Shown: in pieces, positions 52,435-61,980 of the stretch
Position numbering within the stretch: position 1 is the stretch's first letter
Layout of the letters: each line of letters begins with the position of its first letter
Assembly: GCF_900142075.1 (NCBI RefSeq)
Contig: NZ_FQZO01000011.1
Coordinates: 39,727 to 103,726 of the forward strand
DNA length: 64,000 bases
Source: Clostridium amylolyticum
Lineage (GTDB): Bacteria > Bacillota > Clostridia > Clostridiales > Clostridiaceae
Direction of reading: 5' to 3'
Program-made: the position numbers and the translations under genes
Notes under the pieces: generated by a model
What the model was told of the DNA's origin: nothing
The model's input: only the letters and a program-made list of their open reading frames with translations
Database searches by the model: none

Positions 52435-52469
52435 CTTATTAAATTATTTTGAAGATTGGGGGCGACCAC

Positions 52470-54602
52470 GTGGGTAAAACTAAAATTAATGAAGTTAATA
52501 ATTTACTGGTAAAAAACACAGAAGAAAAAAGTGTTAAGGATACTACCTCCAAGGATAAGGCTAACACCAAGAAGACTTCAATAACTAAAGGTAAAGATAA
52601 AAAGAATAACACTGATAAAAATGTAAAAACTGTGAAAGCGCTTGCACAAAAAACTGAAGAAATGAAAAGAATAAAAACTACCCAAAAAGTTAATTCTAAC
52701 ACCTTGGAAAGTACCATTATATCTGACTTTGACATATATTTATTCCATGAAGGCCATAATTATGAAAGTTACAGCTTTATGGGAGCACATTATAAAAGTG
52801 AAAACAGAAAAAGAGGGGTTAGATTTACCACTTGGGCTCCTAAAGCACAAGAAGTATACGTGGTAGGAAACTTTAGCTCCTGGAAGACAAAGCCTGAGTA
52901 TGCCATGGAAAAAATTAATGACCAAGGGCTTTGGAGCGTATTTATAAAAGGAATAGCTCCAGAAGAACTATATAAATATGCAGTAAAAAGCAATGAAGGG
53001 AAGCTGGTACTAAAAGCAGATCCTTACGGCGTTCAATGCGAGCTTAGACCCAACACTGCATCTATAGTAGCACAGCCAAAAAAATATAGATGGAGCGACA
53101 AAAAATGGATAAATAAAAGAAATAAAACAGAGATATATAAAAGTCCTATGAATATATACGAACTCCACCTAGGTTCTTGGAAGAGAAATGAACAAGGTGA
53201 GTTTTTAAATTATAGAGAAATAGGTGAAAGCTTAGCGCAGTATGCTAAGGAAATGAGATACACCCATGTAGAGTTAATGCCTATAATGGAGCACCCTCTA
53301 GATACCTCTTGGGGTTATCAGGTTACAGGCTACTACTCTGTTACCAGCAGGTTTGGTACTCCAGAAGACTTTAAAGATATGATAAACACCCTGCATAAAG
53401 AAGATATAGGTGTAATACTAGATTGGGTTCCTGGACATTTTTGTAAAGATGAGCATGGGCTTTATAAATTTGATGGTACACCTACCTATGAATATGAAGA
53501 TACTTTAAAGGCAGAAAACATAGGCTGGGGAGCAGCTAATTTTGATTTAGGCAGACCAGAAGTTAAAAGTTTTTTAATATCCAATGCCCTTTACTGGCTT
53601 AGAGAATTTCATGTGGATGGATTAAGGGTAGATGCCGTGGCAAATATGCTTTATTTAGACTATGAAAGAGAAGCGGGACAGTGGAATCCTAACAAAGAAG
53701 GTGGAAGAGAAAACTTAGAAGCTGTGGAGTTTATAAAAGAGCTAAACACAGCTATATTTAAAGAGTTTGATAATGTGCTTATGATAGCGGAAGAATCTAC
53801 CTCTTGGCCTATGGTGACCATGCCTGTAAATAAGGGCGGGTTAGGATTTAACTTTAAATGGAACATGGGTTGGATGAATGACATGCTTAAATATATAGAG
53901 CTAGACCCTCTTTATAGAAAATATCATCATAATTTAATAACCTTTTCCATGATGTATGCCCATAAGGAAAACTTTATACTTCCTTTATCCCATGACGAGG
54001 TTGTACATGGTAAAAAGTCCTTAGTAGATAAGTGCTGGGGAGATTATTGGAACAAGTTTGCAGGGCTTAGAGCTTTTATATCCTATATGTTCACTCATCC
54101 AGGAAAAAAGACATTGTTTATGGGTAATGATTTTGCTCAGTTTATAGAGTGGAGGTATTACGAAGAGCTGGAGTGGAAGCTTATTGACCAGTTTGAAATG
54201 CATAGAAAAACTCAGGACTTCTTTAAAGCCTTAAATAGATTCTACCTTGAAAATAAAGCTCTTTGGAAAAATGATTATAATCCTGAAGGCTTTCAATGGA
54301 TTGATGCAGATAATTCTAATCAAAGTATAATAGCCTTTATGCGGAAGGCAGAAAAAATAGAAGATACTCTAATTATAGTATCTAATTTCACACCAGTGGT
54401 TTATTATAACTACAATATAGGAGTACCTTATCCAGGAGAATATATTGAAGTTTTAAACTCAGACAGCGAAAGTTTTGGAGGTTCAGGACAGATTATAGAA
54501 GAATCTTTATTTTCACAGGAAGGAACCTGGCATAATCAAAAGCAATATATTAAATTAAAGGTTCCACCTATGGCTACTATTATTTTAAAGCTTAAAAAAT
54601 AG
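52470..54602 (+). CDS. glgB: 1,4-alpha-glucan branching enzyme (GlgB)
   Basis: A 710-aa GH13 branching enzyme that makes alpha-1,6 branches in glycogen. After an unusual Lys/Thr-rich extension (1-75), a CBM48 domain (about 95-190; GVRFTTWAPKAQEVYVVGNF) leads to the catalytic barrel with VPGHFCKD, nucleophile Asp388 in LRVDAVANML, Glu441 in IAEES and LSHDEVVHGKKSL; an all-beta domain ends the protein. Typical GlgB is about 630-730 aa. GTG 52470 follows GGGGGCG; an in-frame TTG at 52449 overlaps that site. glgA follows after 14 nt. glgC/glgD are not in the window. Confidence 0.94.
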   Translation: MGKTKINEVNNLLVKNTEEKSVKDTTSKDKANTKKTSITKGKDKKNNTDKNVKTVKALAQKTEEMKRIKTTQKVNSNTLESTIISDFDIYLFHEGHNYESYSFMGAHYKSENRKRGVRFTTWAPKAQEVYVVGNFSSWKTKPEYAMEKINDQGLWSVFIKGIAPEELYKYAVKSNEGKLVLKADPYGVQCELRPNTASIVAQPKKYRWSDKKWINKRNKTEIYKSPMNIYELHLGSWKRNEQGEFLNYREIGESLAQYAKEMRYTHVELMPIMEHPLDTSWGYQVTGYYSVTSRFGTPEDFKDMINTLHKEDIGVILDWVPGHFCKDEHGLYKFDGTPTYEYEDTLKAENIGWGAANFDLGRPEVKSFLISNALYWLREFHVDGLRVDAVANMLYLDYEREAGQWNPNKEGGRENLEAVEFIKELNTAIFKEFDNVLMIAEESTSWPMVTMPVNKGGLGFNFKWNMGWMNDMLKYIELDPLYRKYHHNLITFSMMYAHKENFILPLSHDEVVHGKKSLVDKCWGDYWNKFAGLRAFISYMFTHPGKKTLFMGNDFAQFIEWRYYEELEWKLIDQFEMHRKTQDFFKALNRFYLENKALWKNDYNPEGFQWIDADNSNQSIIAFMRKAEKIEDTLIIVSNFTPVVYYNYNIGVPYPGEYIEVLNSDSESFGGSGQIIEESLFSQEGTWHNQKQYIKLKVPPMATIILKLKK

Positions 54603-54616
54603 GAGGGGAAGTTATT

Positions 54617-56050
54617 ATGTTAAAGGTACTTTTTGCAGCTTCTGAAGCAGATCCTTTTATAAAAACTGGAGGACTGGGAGATGTAGCATATGCTCTTCCA
54701 AAATATTTGAATAAGTTAGAGGTAGATGCTAGGGTAGTTATACCAAAATATAAGAATCTTAAAGAGGAATATTTACAAAAACTAGAGTTTGTAAAAAGCT
54801 TCAATATATGGGTTGGTTGGAGAAACCAATACTGCGGCATATTTAAGTGTAAAGTGGAAGAGGTAACCTACTATCTAATAGATAATGAATACTATTTTGG
54901 TAGAGATGGCTTATACGGATATTATGATGATGGTGAAAGATTTGCATTCTTTGATAGAGCTGTAATGGAAATGATTAAAGAGATAGACTTTAAGGTAGAT
55001 GTAATACACTGCAACGATTGGCAGACAGGCATGATCCCTGTACTTAATGCTTTGCAATATAACAAGGGTCCTTGTTATTCTAATATAAAAACCGTGTACA
55101 GCATCCATAACCTTTTGTTCCAAGGAACCTACGATCCAAAGATATTAGGAGAGCTTTTTGGATGGGACGAAGAGCAGTTTAGAAATGGAATGCTGGAATT
55201 TTACGGCGGTGTAAGCTTTATGAAGGGCGGAATAAATTATGCTCATAAAGTAGCTACAGTAAGTTCTACTTACGCAGAAGAGATAAAGACTCCATTCTAC
55301 GGAGAGAGGATGGATGGCCTTTTAAGAAGCAGAGAACAAGACTTAATAGGAATATTAAATGGCATAGATTATAACAGCTATGACCCTAAAGAGGATACTT
55401 TAATTTATAAAAATTATGATGTAAATACTATAAAAGATAAAAATGTGAATAAAACCAAATTACAAAAGGACCTAAACCTTCCTGTGAGGGCTAAGACCCC
55501 AATGCTGGGGATAGTTTCCAGGCTTACTCCTCAAAAAGGCATGGATTTATTGGTAAGCATATTAGATAGAGTGCTTCAGGAAGATGTACAGCTAGCGGTG
55601 TTAGGTACTGGAGATTACGGTTATGAAGAGCACTTTAAGAATCTTCAAAGCAGATATCCAGATAAGGTATCTGCCATTATAAAATTTGATAATACCATGG
55701 CTCATAGAATATATGCAGCTTCAGATATTTTCCTTATGCCTTCACTTTTTGAGCCTTGCGGCTTAGGTCAGCTTATAGCTCTTAGATATGGAACCATACC
55801 TGTGGTAAGGGAAACCGGTGGGCTTAAAGATACTGTAGTTCCTTATAATCAATATACTGGAGAAGGCAATGGTTTTAGTTTTGACAATTACAATGCCTAT
55901 GAGCTGGAAACAGTTCTTAACATGGCATTAAATTACTACAAAGATAAAAATATATGGGAAAGCCTTGTGAAAAGCGCCATGAATTCAGATAACAGCTGGG
56001 AAAAGTCTGCAGAGATCTACAAAAAGTTATATGAAGAGTTAACAAATTAG
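54617..56050 (+). CDS. glgA: Glycogen synthase, ADP-glucose type (GlgA)
   Basis: A 477-aa GT5 glycosyltransferase that extends alpha-1,4-glucan from ADP-glucose. KTGGLGDV at residues 16-23 is the ADP-glucose-binding loop; VIHCNDWQTGMIP near 133 and LMPSLFEPCGLGQLIALRYG near 375 (with the catalytic Glu in the E-x7-E region) are the other signatures. Length is standard. AGGAGGGG precedes the ATG, 14 nt after glgB. A very large hairpin separates it from glgP. Confidence 0.96.
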   Translation: MLKVLFAASEADPFIKTGGLGDVAYALPKYLNKLEVDARVVIPKYKNLKEEYLQKLEFVKSFNIWVGWRNQYCGIFKCKVEEVTYYLIDNEYYFGRDGLYGYYDDGERFAFFDRAVMEMIKEIDFKVDVIHCNDWQTGMIPVLNALQYNKGPCYSNIKTVYSIHNLLFQGTYDPKILGELFGWDEEQFRNGMLEFYGGVSFMKGGINYAHKVATVSSTYAEEIKTPFYGERMDGLLRSREQDLIGILNGIDYNSYDPKEDTLIYKNYDVNTIKDKNVNKTKLQKDLNLPVRAKTPMLGIVSRLTPQKGMDLLVSILDRVLQEDVQLAVLGTGDYGYEEHFKNLQSRYPDKVSAIIKFDNTMAHRIYAASDIFLMPSLFEPCGLGQLIALRYGTIPVVRETGGLKDTVVPYNQYTGEGNGFSFDNYNAYELETVLNMALNYYKDKNIWESLVKSAMNSDNSWEKSAEIYKKLYEELTN

Positions 56051-56056
56051 TCATCG

Positions 56057-56196
56057 TAAAAAAATAAATAGTCAAAGATGCGAAGTATATTTTGCGTAAG
56101 ACGAGGACACAGGTTCCATTAATAGTTGGGCTATTAGTGGGTTCTGTGGACGCAGTATTACGCAAAATAGACGAGTAGACTGATTAGTTATTTTTT
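56057..56196. repeat. 140-nt extended hairpin between glgA and glgP
   Basis: Three nested pairings cover almost the whole gap: outer 56059-56074 with 56181-56196 (one mismatch), middle 56088-56099 with 56158-56169 (12 bp perfect, TATTTTGCGTAA), and inner 56108-56125 with 56131-56148 (17 of 18 pairs, loop TTGGG). The outer 3' arm ends in T6. It may be a palindromic mobile repeat or an RNA processing/attenuation element that sets glgP expression relative to glgA. Confidence 0.8.
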
Positions 56197-56238
56197 GGAG
56201 ATGACTTAAACTAGAGATTAATGTAGGAGGTAAATCTG

Positions 56239-58674
56239 ATGCTGAAAATAAATAAAGAAACCTTTAAGAAGGACTATGAAAAAAAGTTTCTTGAAATGCA
56301 TGGTACAGAGCTTGCTTTTGCTTCAGAGCAGAGTAAATATGAAACCTTAGGAGTCCTTGTAAGAGACTATGTAGCAGGAATGTGGCTAAGTACTACTAAA
56401 AGTTATAATGAAAACAATGAAAAACAGGTTTATTATTTTTCTATGGAGTTCCTTCTTGGAAGGCTTCTCGGCAATACCCTTTTAAATTTAGGTATTAGGG
56501 ACATGTGCAAAGAAGCATTAGCAGAGTTAAATATAAGCTTAGATAGCTTAGAGGAGCTGGAACAGGATCAAGGACTAGGTAACGGGGGGCTGGGAAGGCT
56601 GGCAGCTTGTTTCCTAGATTCCATGGCATCTTTAGGCATACCCGGTAACGGCTGTGGTATAAGATACAAATACGGATTCTTTGAACAGAAGATAATAGAT
56701 GGCTCTCAGATAGAAGCTCCAGATAACTGGCTTAGAAGTGGTAACGTGTGGGAGATAAGAAAAGCTGATAAGGCTGAAATAGTTAGATTTGGTGGAGAGG
56801 TTAAAGTGGAAGATATAAATGGAAGACTAGCCTTTACCCACATTAATTATGAGCCGGTACTAGCTATACCATATGATACTCCCGTAGTGGGCTATGAAAA
56901 TGATGTGGTGAACACCTTGAGACTTTGGAGTGCAGAACCAGTGTCCAACGAGTTCGATTTTTCCTCTTTTTCTAGAGGTGACTTTTTAAAGGCTATTGAG
57001 TATAAAAATTCCGTAGAAGCCATATCTCAAGTACTTTATCCTGAAGACAGCTTTTATGAAGGGAAGATGCTAAGGCTTAAGCAGCAATATTTCTTCGTTT
57101 CTGCAGGGTTACAAAGCATCATAAGACATTACAAAAGCAACGGAGGAAATTTAAAAGGGTTAGATGAAAAAGTAGCTATTCATATAAATGATACTCATCC
57201 TACCTTGATTATACCAGAGCTTATGAGGATATTAATGGATGATGAAGGCTTTGCCTGGGAAGATGCTTGGAGGATAACTAAAAATATCTGCGCTTATACC
57301 AATCACACCATATTATCAGAAGCGCTGGAAAAGTGGCCTGTAGATATGTTTAGAAAGCTGCTCCCAAGGATTTATATGATAGTGGAAGAAATAAACTCAA
57401 GATTTTGTCAAAACCTTTGGAACAAGTATACAGGACAGTGGGATAAGATTCACAGGATGGCTATAATAGCAGATGGATATGTTAAAATGGCTCATCTTGC
57501 CATAGCGGGAAGCCATAGTGTCAACGGAGTGGCAAAGCTTCATACTGAAATTTTGAAAAAGCAAGAAATGTCAGATTTTTATTATTACTACCCAAGAAAA
57601 TTTAATAATAAAACTAATGGTATTACCCATAGAAGATGGCTTTTAAAAGCAAATCCAGAGCTTACCAACCTATTGAAAGAAACTATAGGACCAAGCTTTA
57701 TTAAGCATCCTATGGATATGGAGGCCTTTGAAAGGTTTTCCAATAATAAATCTGTACAGGAAAAGCTTCATGACATAAAGAGAAATAATAAGGTTAACCT
57801 GGCAGAAATCATTAGAAGTAATCAAGGGATAATAATAGATCCTGATTCTATATTTGATGTTCAGGTTAAAAGGATACATGCTTATAAGAGACAGACTCTT
57901 AACGCCCTTAGGATAATGGATCTTTATAATGAGATTATAGAAAATCCTAATTTAGATATTGTACCTAGAACCTTTATATTTGCAGGTAAGGCTGCACCAG
58001 GATATTTCCTTGCCAAAAAGACCATTGAACTTATAAATGCCATAGCAGAAAAGATAAATACAGACCCTAGAGTACAAAATAAGCTGAAGGTGGTATTTAT
58101 GGAAAATTACAAGGTATCCTTGGCAGAACACATAGTGCCTGCAGCAGATGTCAGTGAGCAAATATCCACCACCACAAAAGAAGCCTCAGGAACTTCTAAC
58201 ATGAAGTTTATGATGAACGGAGGTCTTACCATGGCTACCTTAGATGGAGCTAACGTTGAAATAAGGGATGAGGTAGGAGACGACAATATATTTATATTCG
58301 GTTTGAATGAACGAGAGATTTTAGACTACTATAAGCATGGTGGATATAATGCATGGGAAGTGTGCAACAATGACCCAAGGCTAAGAAGGATAACCAATGA
58401 CCTTATAAATGGATACTATTCTCCAGACAGAGAAAAGTTTAAAACCATATATGAACACCTTTTAACCTATAATGATGAATTCTTTGTGTTAAAAGATTTT
58501 GACTCTTACCTAAAAGCTCAAGATAGATTAGATAAAGCCTATAGAGACAAACACCACTGGCAGAAGATGGCCGCAGTGAATATAGCTCATTCAGGAATAT
58601 TCTCCAGCGACAGAACCATCCAAGAATATGCCACAGGTATCTGGGGCTCTGAGTTCCTTTATAAGAACCTGTAA
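56239..58674 (+). CDS. glgP: Glycogen/starch phosphorylase (GlgP)
   Basis: An 811-aa GT35 enzyme that releases glucose-1-phosphate from alpha-glucans using PLP. Landmarks: YYFSMEFLLGRLL near residue 55, DQGLGNGGLGRLAACFLDSM near 110, IHINDTHPT near 316, and the PLP-site EASGTSNMKFMMNG near 645 with the Schiff-base lysine. Length is typical. AGGAGGT precedes the ATG. It is in line with glgB and glgA and is followed after 14 nt by the GH13 gene, so synthesis and breakdown enzymes are co-encoded, as in other clostridia that store granulose. Confidence 0.97.
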   Translation: MLKINKETFKKDYEKKFLEMHGTELAFASEQSKYETLGVLVRDYVAGMWLSTTKSYNENNEKQVYYFSMEFLLGRLLGNTLLNLGIRDMCKEALAELNISLDSLEELEQDQGLGNGGLGRLAACFLDSMASLGIPGNGCGIRYKYGFFEQKIIDGSQIEAPDNWLRSGNVWEIRKADKAEIVRFGGEVKVEDINGRLAFTHINYEPVLAIPYDTPVVGYENDVVNTLRLWSAEPVSNEFDFSSFSRGDFLKAIEYKNSVEAISQVLYPEDSFYEGKMLRLKQQYFFVSAGLQSIIRHYKSNGGNLKGLDEKVAIHINDTHPTLIIPELMRILMDDEGFAWEDAWRITKNICAYTNHTILSEALEKWPVDMFRKLLPRIYMIVEEINSRFCQNLWNKYTGQWDKIHRMAIIADGYVKMAHLAIAGSHSVNGVAKLHTEILKKQEMSDFYYYYPRKFNNKTNGITHRRWLLKANPELTNLLKETIGPSFIKHPMDMEAFERFSNNKSVQEKLHDIKRNNKVNLAEIIRSNQGIIIDPDSIFDVQVKRIHAYKRQTLNALRIMDLYNEIIENPNLDIVPRTFIFAGKAAPGYFLAKKTIELINAIAEKINTDPRVQNKLKVVFMENYKVSLAEHIVPAADVSEQISTTTKEASGTSNMKFMMNGGLTMATLDGANVEIRDEVGDDNIFIFGLNEREILDYYKHGGYNAWEVCNNDPRLRRITNDLINGYYSPDREKFKTIYEHLLTYNDEFFVLKDFDSYLKAQDRLDKAYRDKHHWQKMAAVNIAHSGIFSSDRTIQEYATGIWGSEFLYKNL

Positions 58675-58688
58675 TTAGGAGAATGAAC

Positions 58689-60548
58689 ATGGATAACTTT
58701 TATATTTTACATGATTCCCATAGTTTGAATTTTAGAAGTCCCTTTGGTGCTGTGACATTAGGCACCGAAGTTACCATTAATATAGAAGTAGAGAACTGTG
58801 AAGGGGTATTTTTAGAGCTTATACATTTTAAAGGCTTTTGTGAAAGCATACCCATGGAGAGAAAAACAGAGGAAGAGGGTCAGGACAATCATACCTATAG
58901 TGCAGTTATAAAGACACAGGATACAGGATTGTTAAATTACTTTTTTACCATAAAAAGATATGGAGAAACTCTATATTATGGCAACAATGCAGAAGGCTTA
59001 GGAGGAAAAGGCTGCCTGCAAAAATATGATCCTAAGCCCTTTCAGATTACTGTGTACAAGGATTTTAAAGTCCCTAGCTGGTATAAGGAAGGGATAATTT
59101 ATCAGATCTTTGTAGATAGATTTTGTAATGGCAATGAGGATGGACATATAGATAATCCTAAAAAGAATAGTTTTATATATGGAGATTGGTACGATGAACC
59201 CATGTATATAAGAAATTCCAGCGGAGACATAGAACGATGGGAGTTTTTTGGAGGAAACTTGCAAGGGGTTATAAACAAGCTTCCTTTAATAAAATCCTTA
59301 GGGGTTACCACCATATATTTAAATCCTATATTTGAATCTCCCAGCAGCCATAAGTATGATGCGGCGGATTATAAAAGCATAGACCCTATGTTTGGCAATG
59401 ATGAAAAGTTCAAAGAATTATGCAGCAAAGCTTTAGAGCTTAATATCCGCGTGGTTTTAGACGGAGTGTTCAGTCATACTGGTTCAGACAGTATATATTT
59501 TAATAGGTATGGCAATTACTCAGAACTTGGTGCTTATGAGTCCAAGGAATCTCCTTACTATAACTGGTATAAATTTCGTAATCACCCCAATGACTATGAT
59601 TGTTGGTGGGGGTTTGTAAATCAACCTAATGTGGATGAATTAAATCCAGACTATATGAACTTCATAATTAATGATGAAGATTCCGTTATAAGCAAGTGGA
59701 TGAGCTTAGGGGCTTCAGGCTGGCGCTTAGATGTGGCAGATGAGCTTCCAGATGAATTTATTAAGGCCTTAAAGAAAAAGATGAAGGAAGTCAAAGAAGA
59801 TTCTGTGCTTATTGGAGAGGTTTGGGAAGATGCCTCCAATAAAGTAGCCTACGATGTAAAGAGAGAATACTTTTTTGGAGATGAGCTTGACTCTGTAACC
59901 AATTATCCCTTTAGAGATTCAGTACTGGGCTTTTTAAAAGGGGATATAGATGCTCACAATATAATAAGAAAACTTATGAGCCTTTATGAAAACTACCCAA
60001 GAGAAGCTTTTTATTCATCTATGAACACTCTGGGAACCCATGATACTGAGAGGCTGCTTACAGCACTTCAAAAGGGGAAAGAACATAAGGAGGAAGGAGA
60101 GGCATTATTAAAATTAGCAATAGCATTTCAAATGACCTTCCCAGGAGTACCCCTTATATATTATGGTGATGAAGCAGGTCTTCAAGGAGGAGCGGATCCT
60201 AAAAACAGAAAAGCTTACCCTTGGGGGAGAGAAAATAAAGAAGTATTTAATTGGTATAAGGCCATGACTTCTTTAAGAACTAACCATGAGGTATTTCAAA
60301 AAGGAGAGTTTAAATTCTATGACGTGCATAAGGATGTGCTATGTTTTGAGAGAAGTCTTGAGAATACCACTGCTTTAGTAATGATAAATAGAGCTTCCCA
60401 GGATATTTTTTTTGAACTTCATGGAAATAAAAATGTTCAATATTATAAAAACCTAATTGCTACAGAAGAAGTAATAGAAAATAACTTTGGAGTGCTAAGG
60501 TTAAAGTTAAAGCCCTTAGAGGTTAAGATTTTACTAAATAACATTTAA
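58689..60548 (+). CDS. GH13 alpha-glucan hydrolase (neopullulanase/cyclomaltodextrinase-like)
   Basis: A 619-aa intracellular glycosidase. An N-terminal immunoglobulin-like starch-binding domain (about 1-115) precedes the barrel with EGIIYQIFVDRFCNG, VVLDGVFSHTG, nucleophile Asp in GWRLDVADE, acid Glu in LIGEVWED and the third Asp in LGTHDTERL. The N-domain and EGIIYQIFVDRF favour the neopullulanase/maltogenic-amylase group over GlgX. It probably trims branched dextrins left by GlgP. ATG 58689 is 6 nt after AGGAGA; ATG 58683 is too close to it. No signal peptide. The terminator at 60619 ends the operon. Confidence 0.9.
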   Translation: MDNFYILHDSHSLNFRSPFGAVTLGTEVTINIEVENCEGVFLELIHFKGFCESIPMERKTEEEGQDNHTYSAVIKTQDTGLLNYFFTIKRYGETLYYGNNAEGLGGKGCLQKYDPKPFQITVYKDFKVPSWYKEGIIYQIFVDRFCNGNEDGHIDNPKKNSFIYGDWYDEPMYIRNSSGDIERWEFFGGNLQGVINKLPLIKSLGVTTIYLNPIFESPSSHKYDAADYKSIDPMFGNDEKFKELCSKALELNIRVVLDGVFSHTGSDSIYFNRYGNYSELGAYESKESPYYNWYKFRNHPNDYDCWWGFVNQPNVDELNPDYMNFIINDEDSVISKWMSLGASGWRLDVADELPDEFIKALKKKMKEVKEDSVLIGEVWEDASNKVAYDVKREYFFGDELDSVTNYPFRDSVLGFLKGDIDAHNIIRKLMSLYENYPREAFYSSMNTLGTHDTERLLTALQKGKEHKEEGEALLKLAIAFQMTFPGVPLIYYGDEAGLQGGADPKNRKAYPWGRENKEVFNWYKAMTSLRTNHEVFQKGEFKFYDVHKDVLCFERSLENTTALVMINRASQDIFFELHGNKNVQYYKNLIATEEVIENNFGVLRLKLKPLEVKILLNNI

Positions 60549-60618
60549 ACTAAAAAAATGTAGAACAAGAACTTTAAGAACTATAAATTAAAGTTTTAAT
60601 TAATGATATTTAAACTTA

Positions 60619-60668
60619 AAAAAGCATTGGCTATGATTGGATAACCCTCTCATAGTCAATGCTTTTAA
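60619..60668. terminator. Bidirectional terminator at the end of the glycogen cluster
   Basis: 17-bp stem (60620-60636 and 60650-60666, one G-U) with a 13-nt loop, A-rich before and T-rich after; serves the GH13 gene and the convergent GT2 gene. Confidence 0.88.
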
Positions 60669-60671
60669 TAA

Positions 60672-61607
60672 TTAATGAAAATTCACCTTATCTTTTATTA
60701 TATAAAGAGGTCTTCCTTTGCTTTCATCATAAATTCTAGCTATATATTCCCCTATAACTCCAAGAGAAAGCATCTGTACCCCACCAAAGAAAGTTAAGGC
60801 GCACATAATGGAGGTCCAGCCTCTTGCTATATCTTTTTCAAAAACTTTGCTTATTAAGGAATATATAAGTATAGCAAGAGATAGTATTACTGAAACAAAA
60901 CCTATGGTAGTGATTATTTTAAGAGGTTTTGTTGAAAAGCTGATGATGCCATCCTTGGCAAACTTTATCATCTTCTTTAGGGGATATTTGGTCTCTCCTG
61001 CAAAACGTTCATCTCTTTCATACTCTACATAAGTTTGATTGAAGCCTACCCAAGATACCATCCCTCTTATGAATCTATTTTTCTCAGGCATGGAAAGAAA
61101 AGCATTTGCTACTTTTCTATCAATAAGCCTAAAGTCCCCTGTATCTTTAGGAATAGTAATTTCAGACATGTGAGCAAGGAACTTATAGAAATATTTAGCA
61201 GTGGTAAGCTTGAAAAAAGTTTCTCCTTTACGTTGTTTCCTTTTGGCATAAACCACTTCATAGCCTTCTTTCCAAAGCTTAACCATATCCGTTATAAGCT
61301 CAGGGGGATCTTGTAAATCTGCATCTATTATTACCAAAGCATCTCCAGAAGCTGCTTCTACCCCAGCGGTAACAGCTATCTGATGACCAAAATTTCTTGA
61401 AAAGTTTATGATTTTAGCATTTTTATCTGAAAGAGCTATATTTTTTAATATTTCATAAGTTCTATCCTTACTGCCATCGTTAACAAATATAAGTTCATAG
61501 TTAAAATTATTATCATCCATTACCTTTTTTAGTCGTTTGTAGCATTCTTCTGCCACAGATTCTTCATAATACATTGGTACTACTACAGAAAGTAAAAAGT
61601 TATCCAT
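60672..61607 (-). CDS. Polyprenyl-phosphate glycosyltransferase, GT2 (GtrB/DPM-like)
   Basis: A 311-aa membrane-associated transferase that loads a sugar (usually glucose) onto undecaprenyl phosphate. The catalytic domain has SVVVPMYYEE, FVNDGSKDRT, IDADLQDPPEL (DxD) and FSRNFGHQIAVTAG; two C-terminal membrane helices (about 230-250 and 265-290) precede GEYIARIYDESKGRPLYI. It overlaps the gtrA-like gene by 8 nt and with it and the GT39-like gene makes a flipped-lipid glycosylation system for wall polymers or surface proteins. Confidence 0.94.
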   Translation of the reverse strand: MDNFLLSVVVPMYYEESVAEECYKRLKKVMDDNNFNYELIFVNDGSKDRTYEILKNIALSDKNAKIINFSRNFGHQIAVTAGVEAASGDALVIIDADLQDPPELITDMVKLWKEGYEVVYAKRKQRKGETFFKLTTAKYFYKFLAHMSEITIPKDTGDFRLIDRKVANAFLSMPEKNRFIRGMVSWVGFNQTYVEYERDERFAGETKYPLKKMIKFAKDGIISFSTKPLKIITTIGFVSVILSLAILIYSLISKVFEKDIARGWTSIMCALTFFGGVQMLSLGVIGEYIARIYDESKGRPLYIIKDKVNFH

Positions 61608-61980
61608 TTGAATTTTCCTCCTTAAATGTCCAAATCTTATTTAAACTAAAGTTTATAACAAGCCCCACTGCAGTTACCAAAAGCTGAGATATAAACTTAG
61701 AACCATGAAACTTGTCCACTAATAAATAAAGAAATAATGTATTAAATCCCAAAGTTAAAAGATTTACTGTTATGAATTTAAACAGGACTTTTTTATGTTC
61801 CTGTTTAGATTTGAATACCCAATTTTTATTCCAAATATAGCTGTTAAGAGTGCCCAAGGAATATCCTATGACATTTGCTATAATATAATTTATATTTAAG
61901 TATGTAAGTAGAGAGTAGGTACCTATGGTTATTCCTGTATTAAGGCATCCTACTAGTGCAAACTTTATGAATGAAGCCAT
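61600..61980 (-). CDS. GtrA-family flippase-like membrane protein
   Basis: A 126-aa protein with four membrane helices typical of GtrA: FIKFALVGCLNTG at the start, YSLGTLNSYIWNKNWVFKS in the middle and NFSLNKIWTFKE at the end. GtrA proteins are thought to flip polyprenyl-phosphate-linked sugars outward. It overlaps both neighbours (16 nt with the GT39-like gene, 8 nt with GT2), so the three are translationally coupled. Confidence 0.93.
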   Translation of the reverse strand: MASFIKFALVGCLNTGITIGTYSLLTYLNINYIIANVIGYSLGTLNSYIWNKNWVFKSKQEHKKVLFKFITVNLLTLGFNTLFLYLLVDKFHGSKFISQLLVTAVGLVINFSLNKIWTFKEENSNG

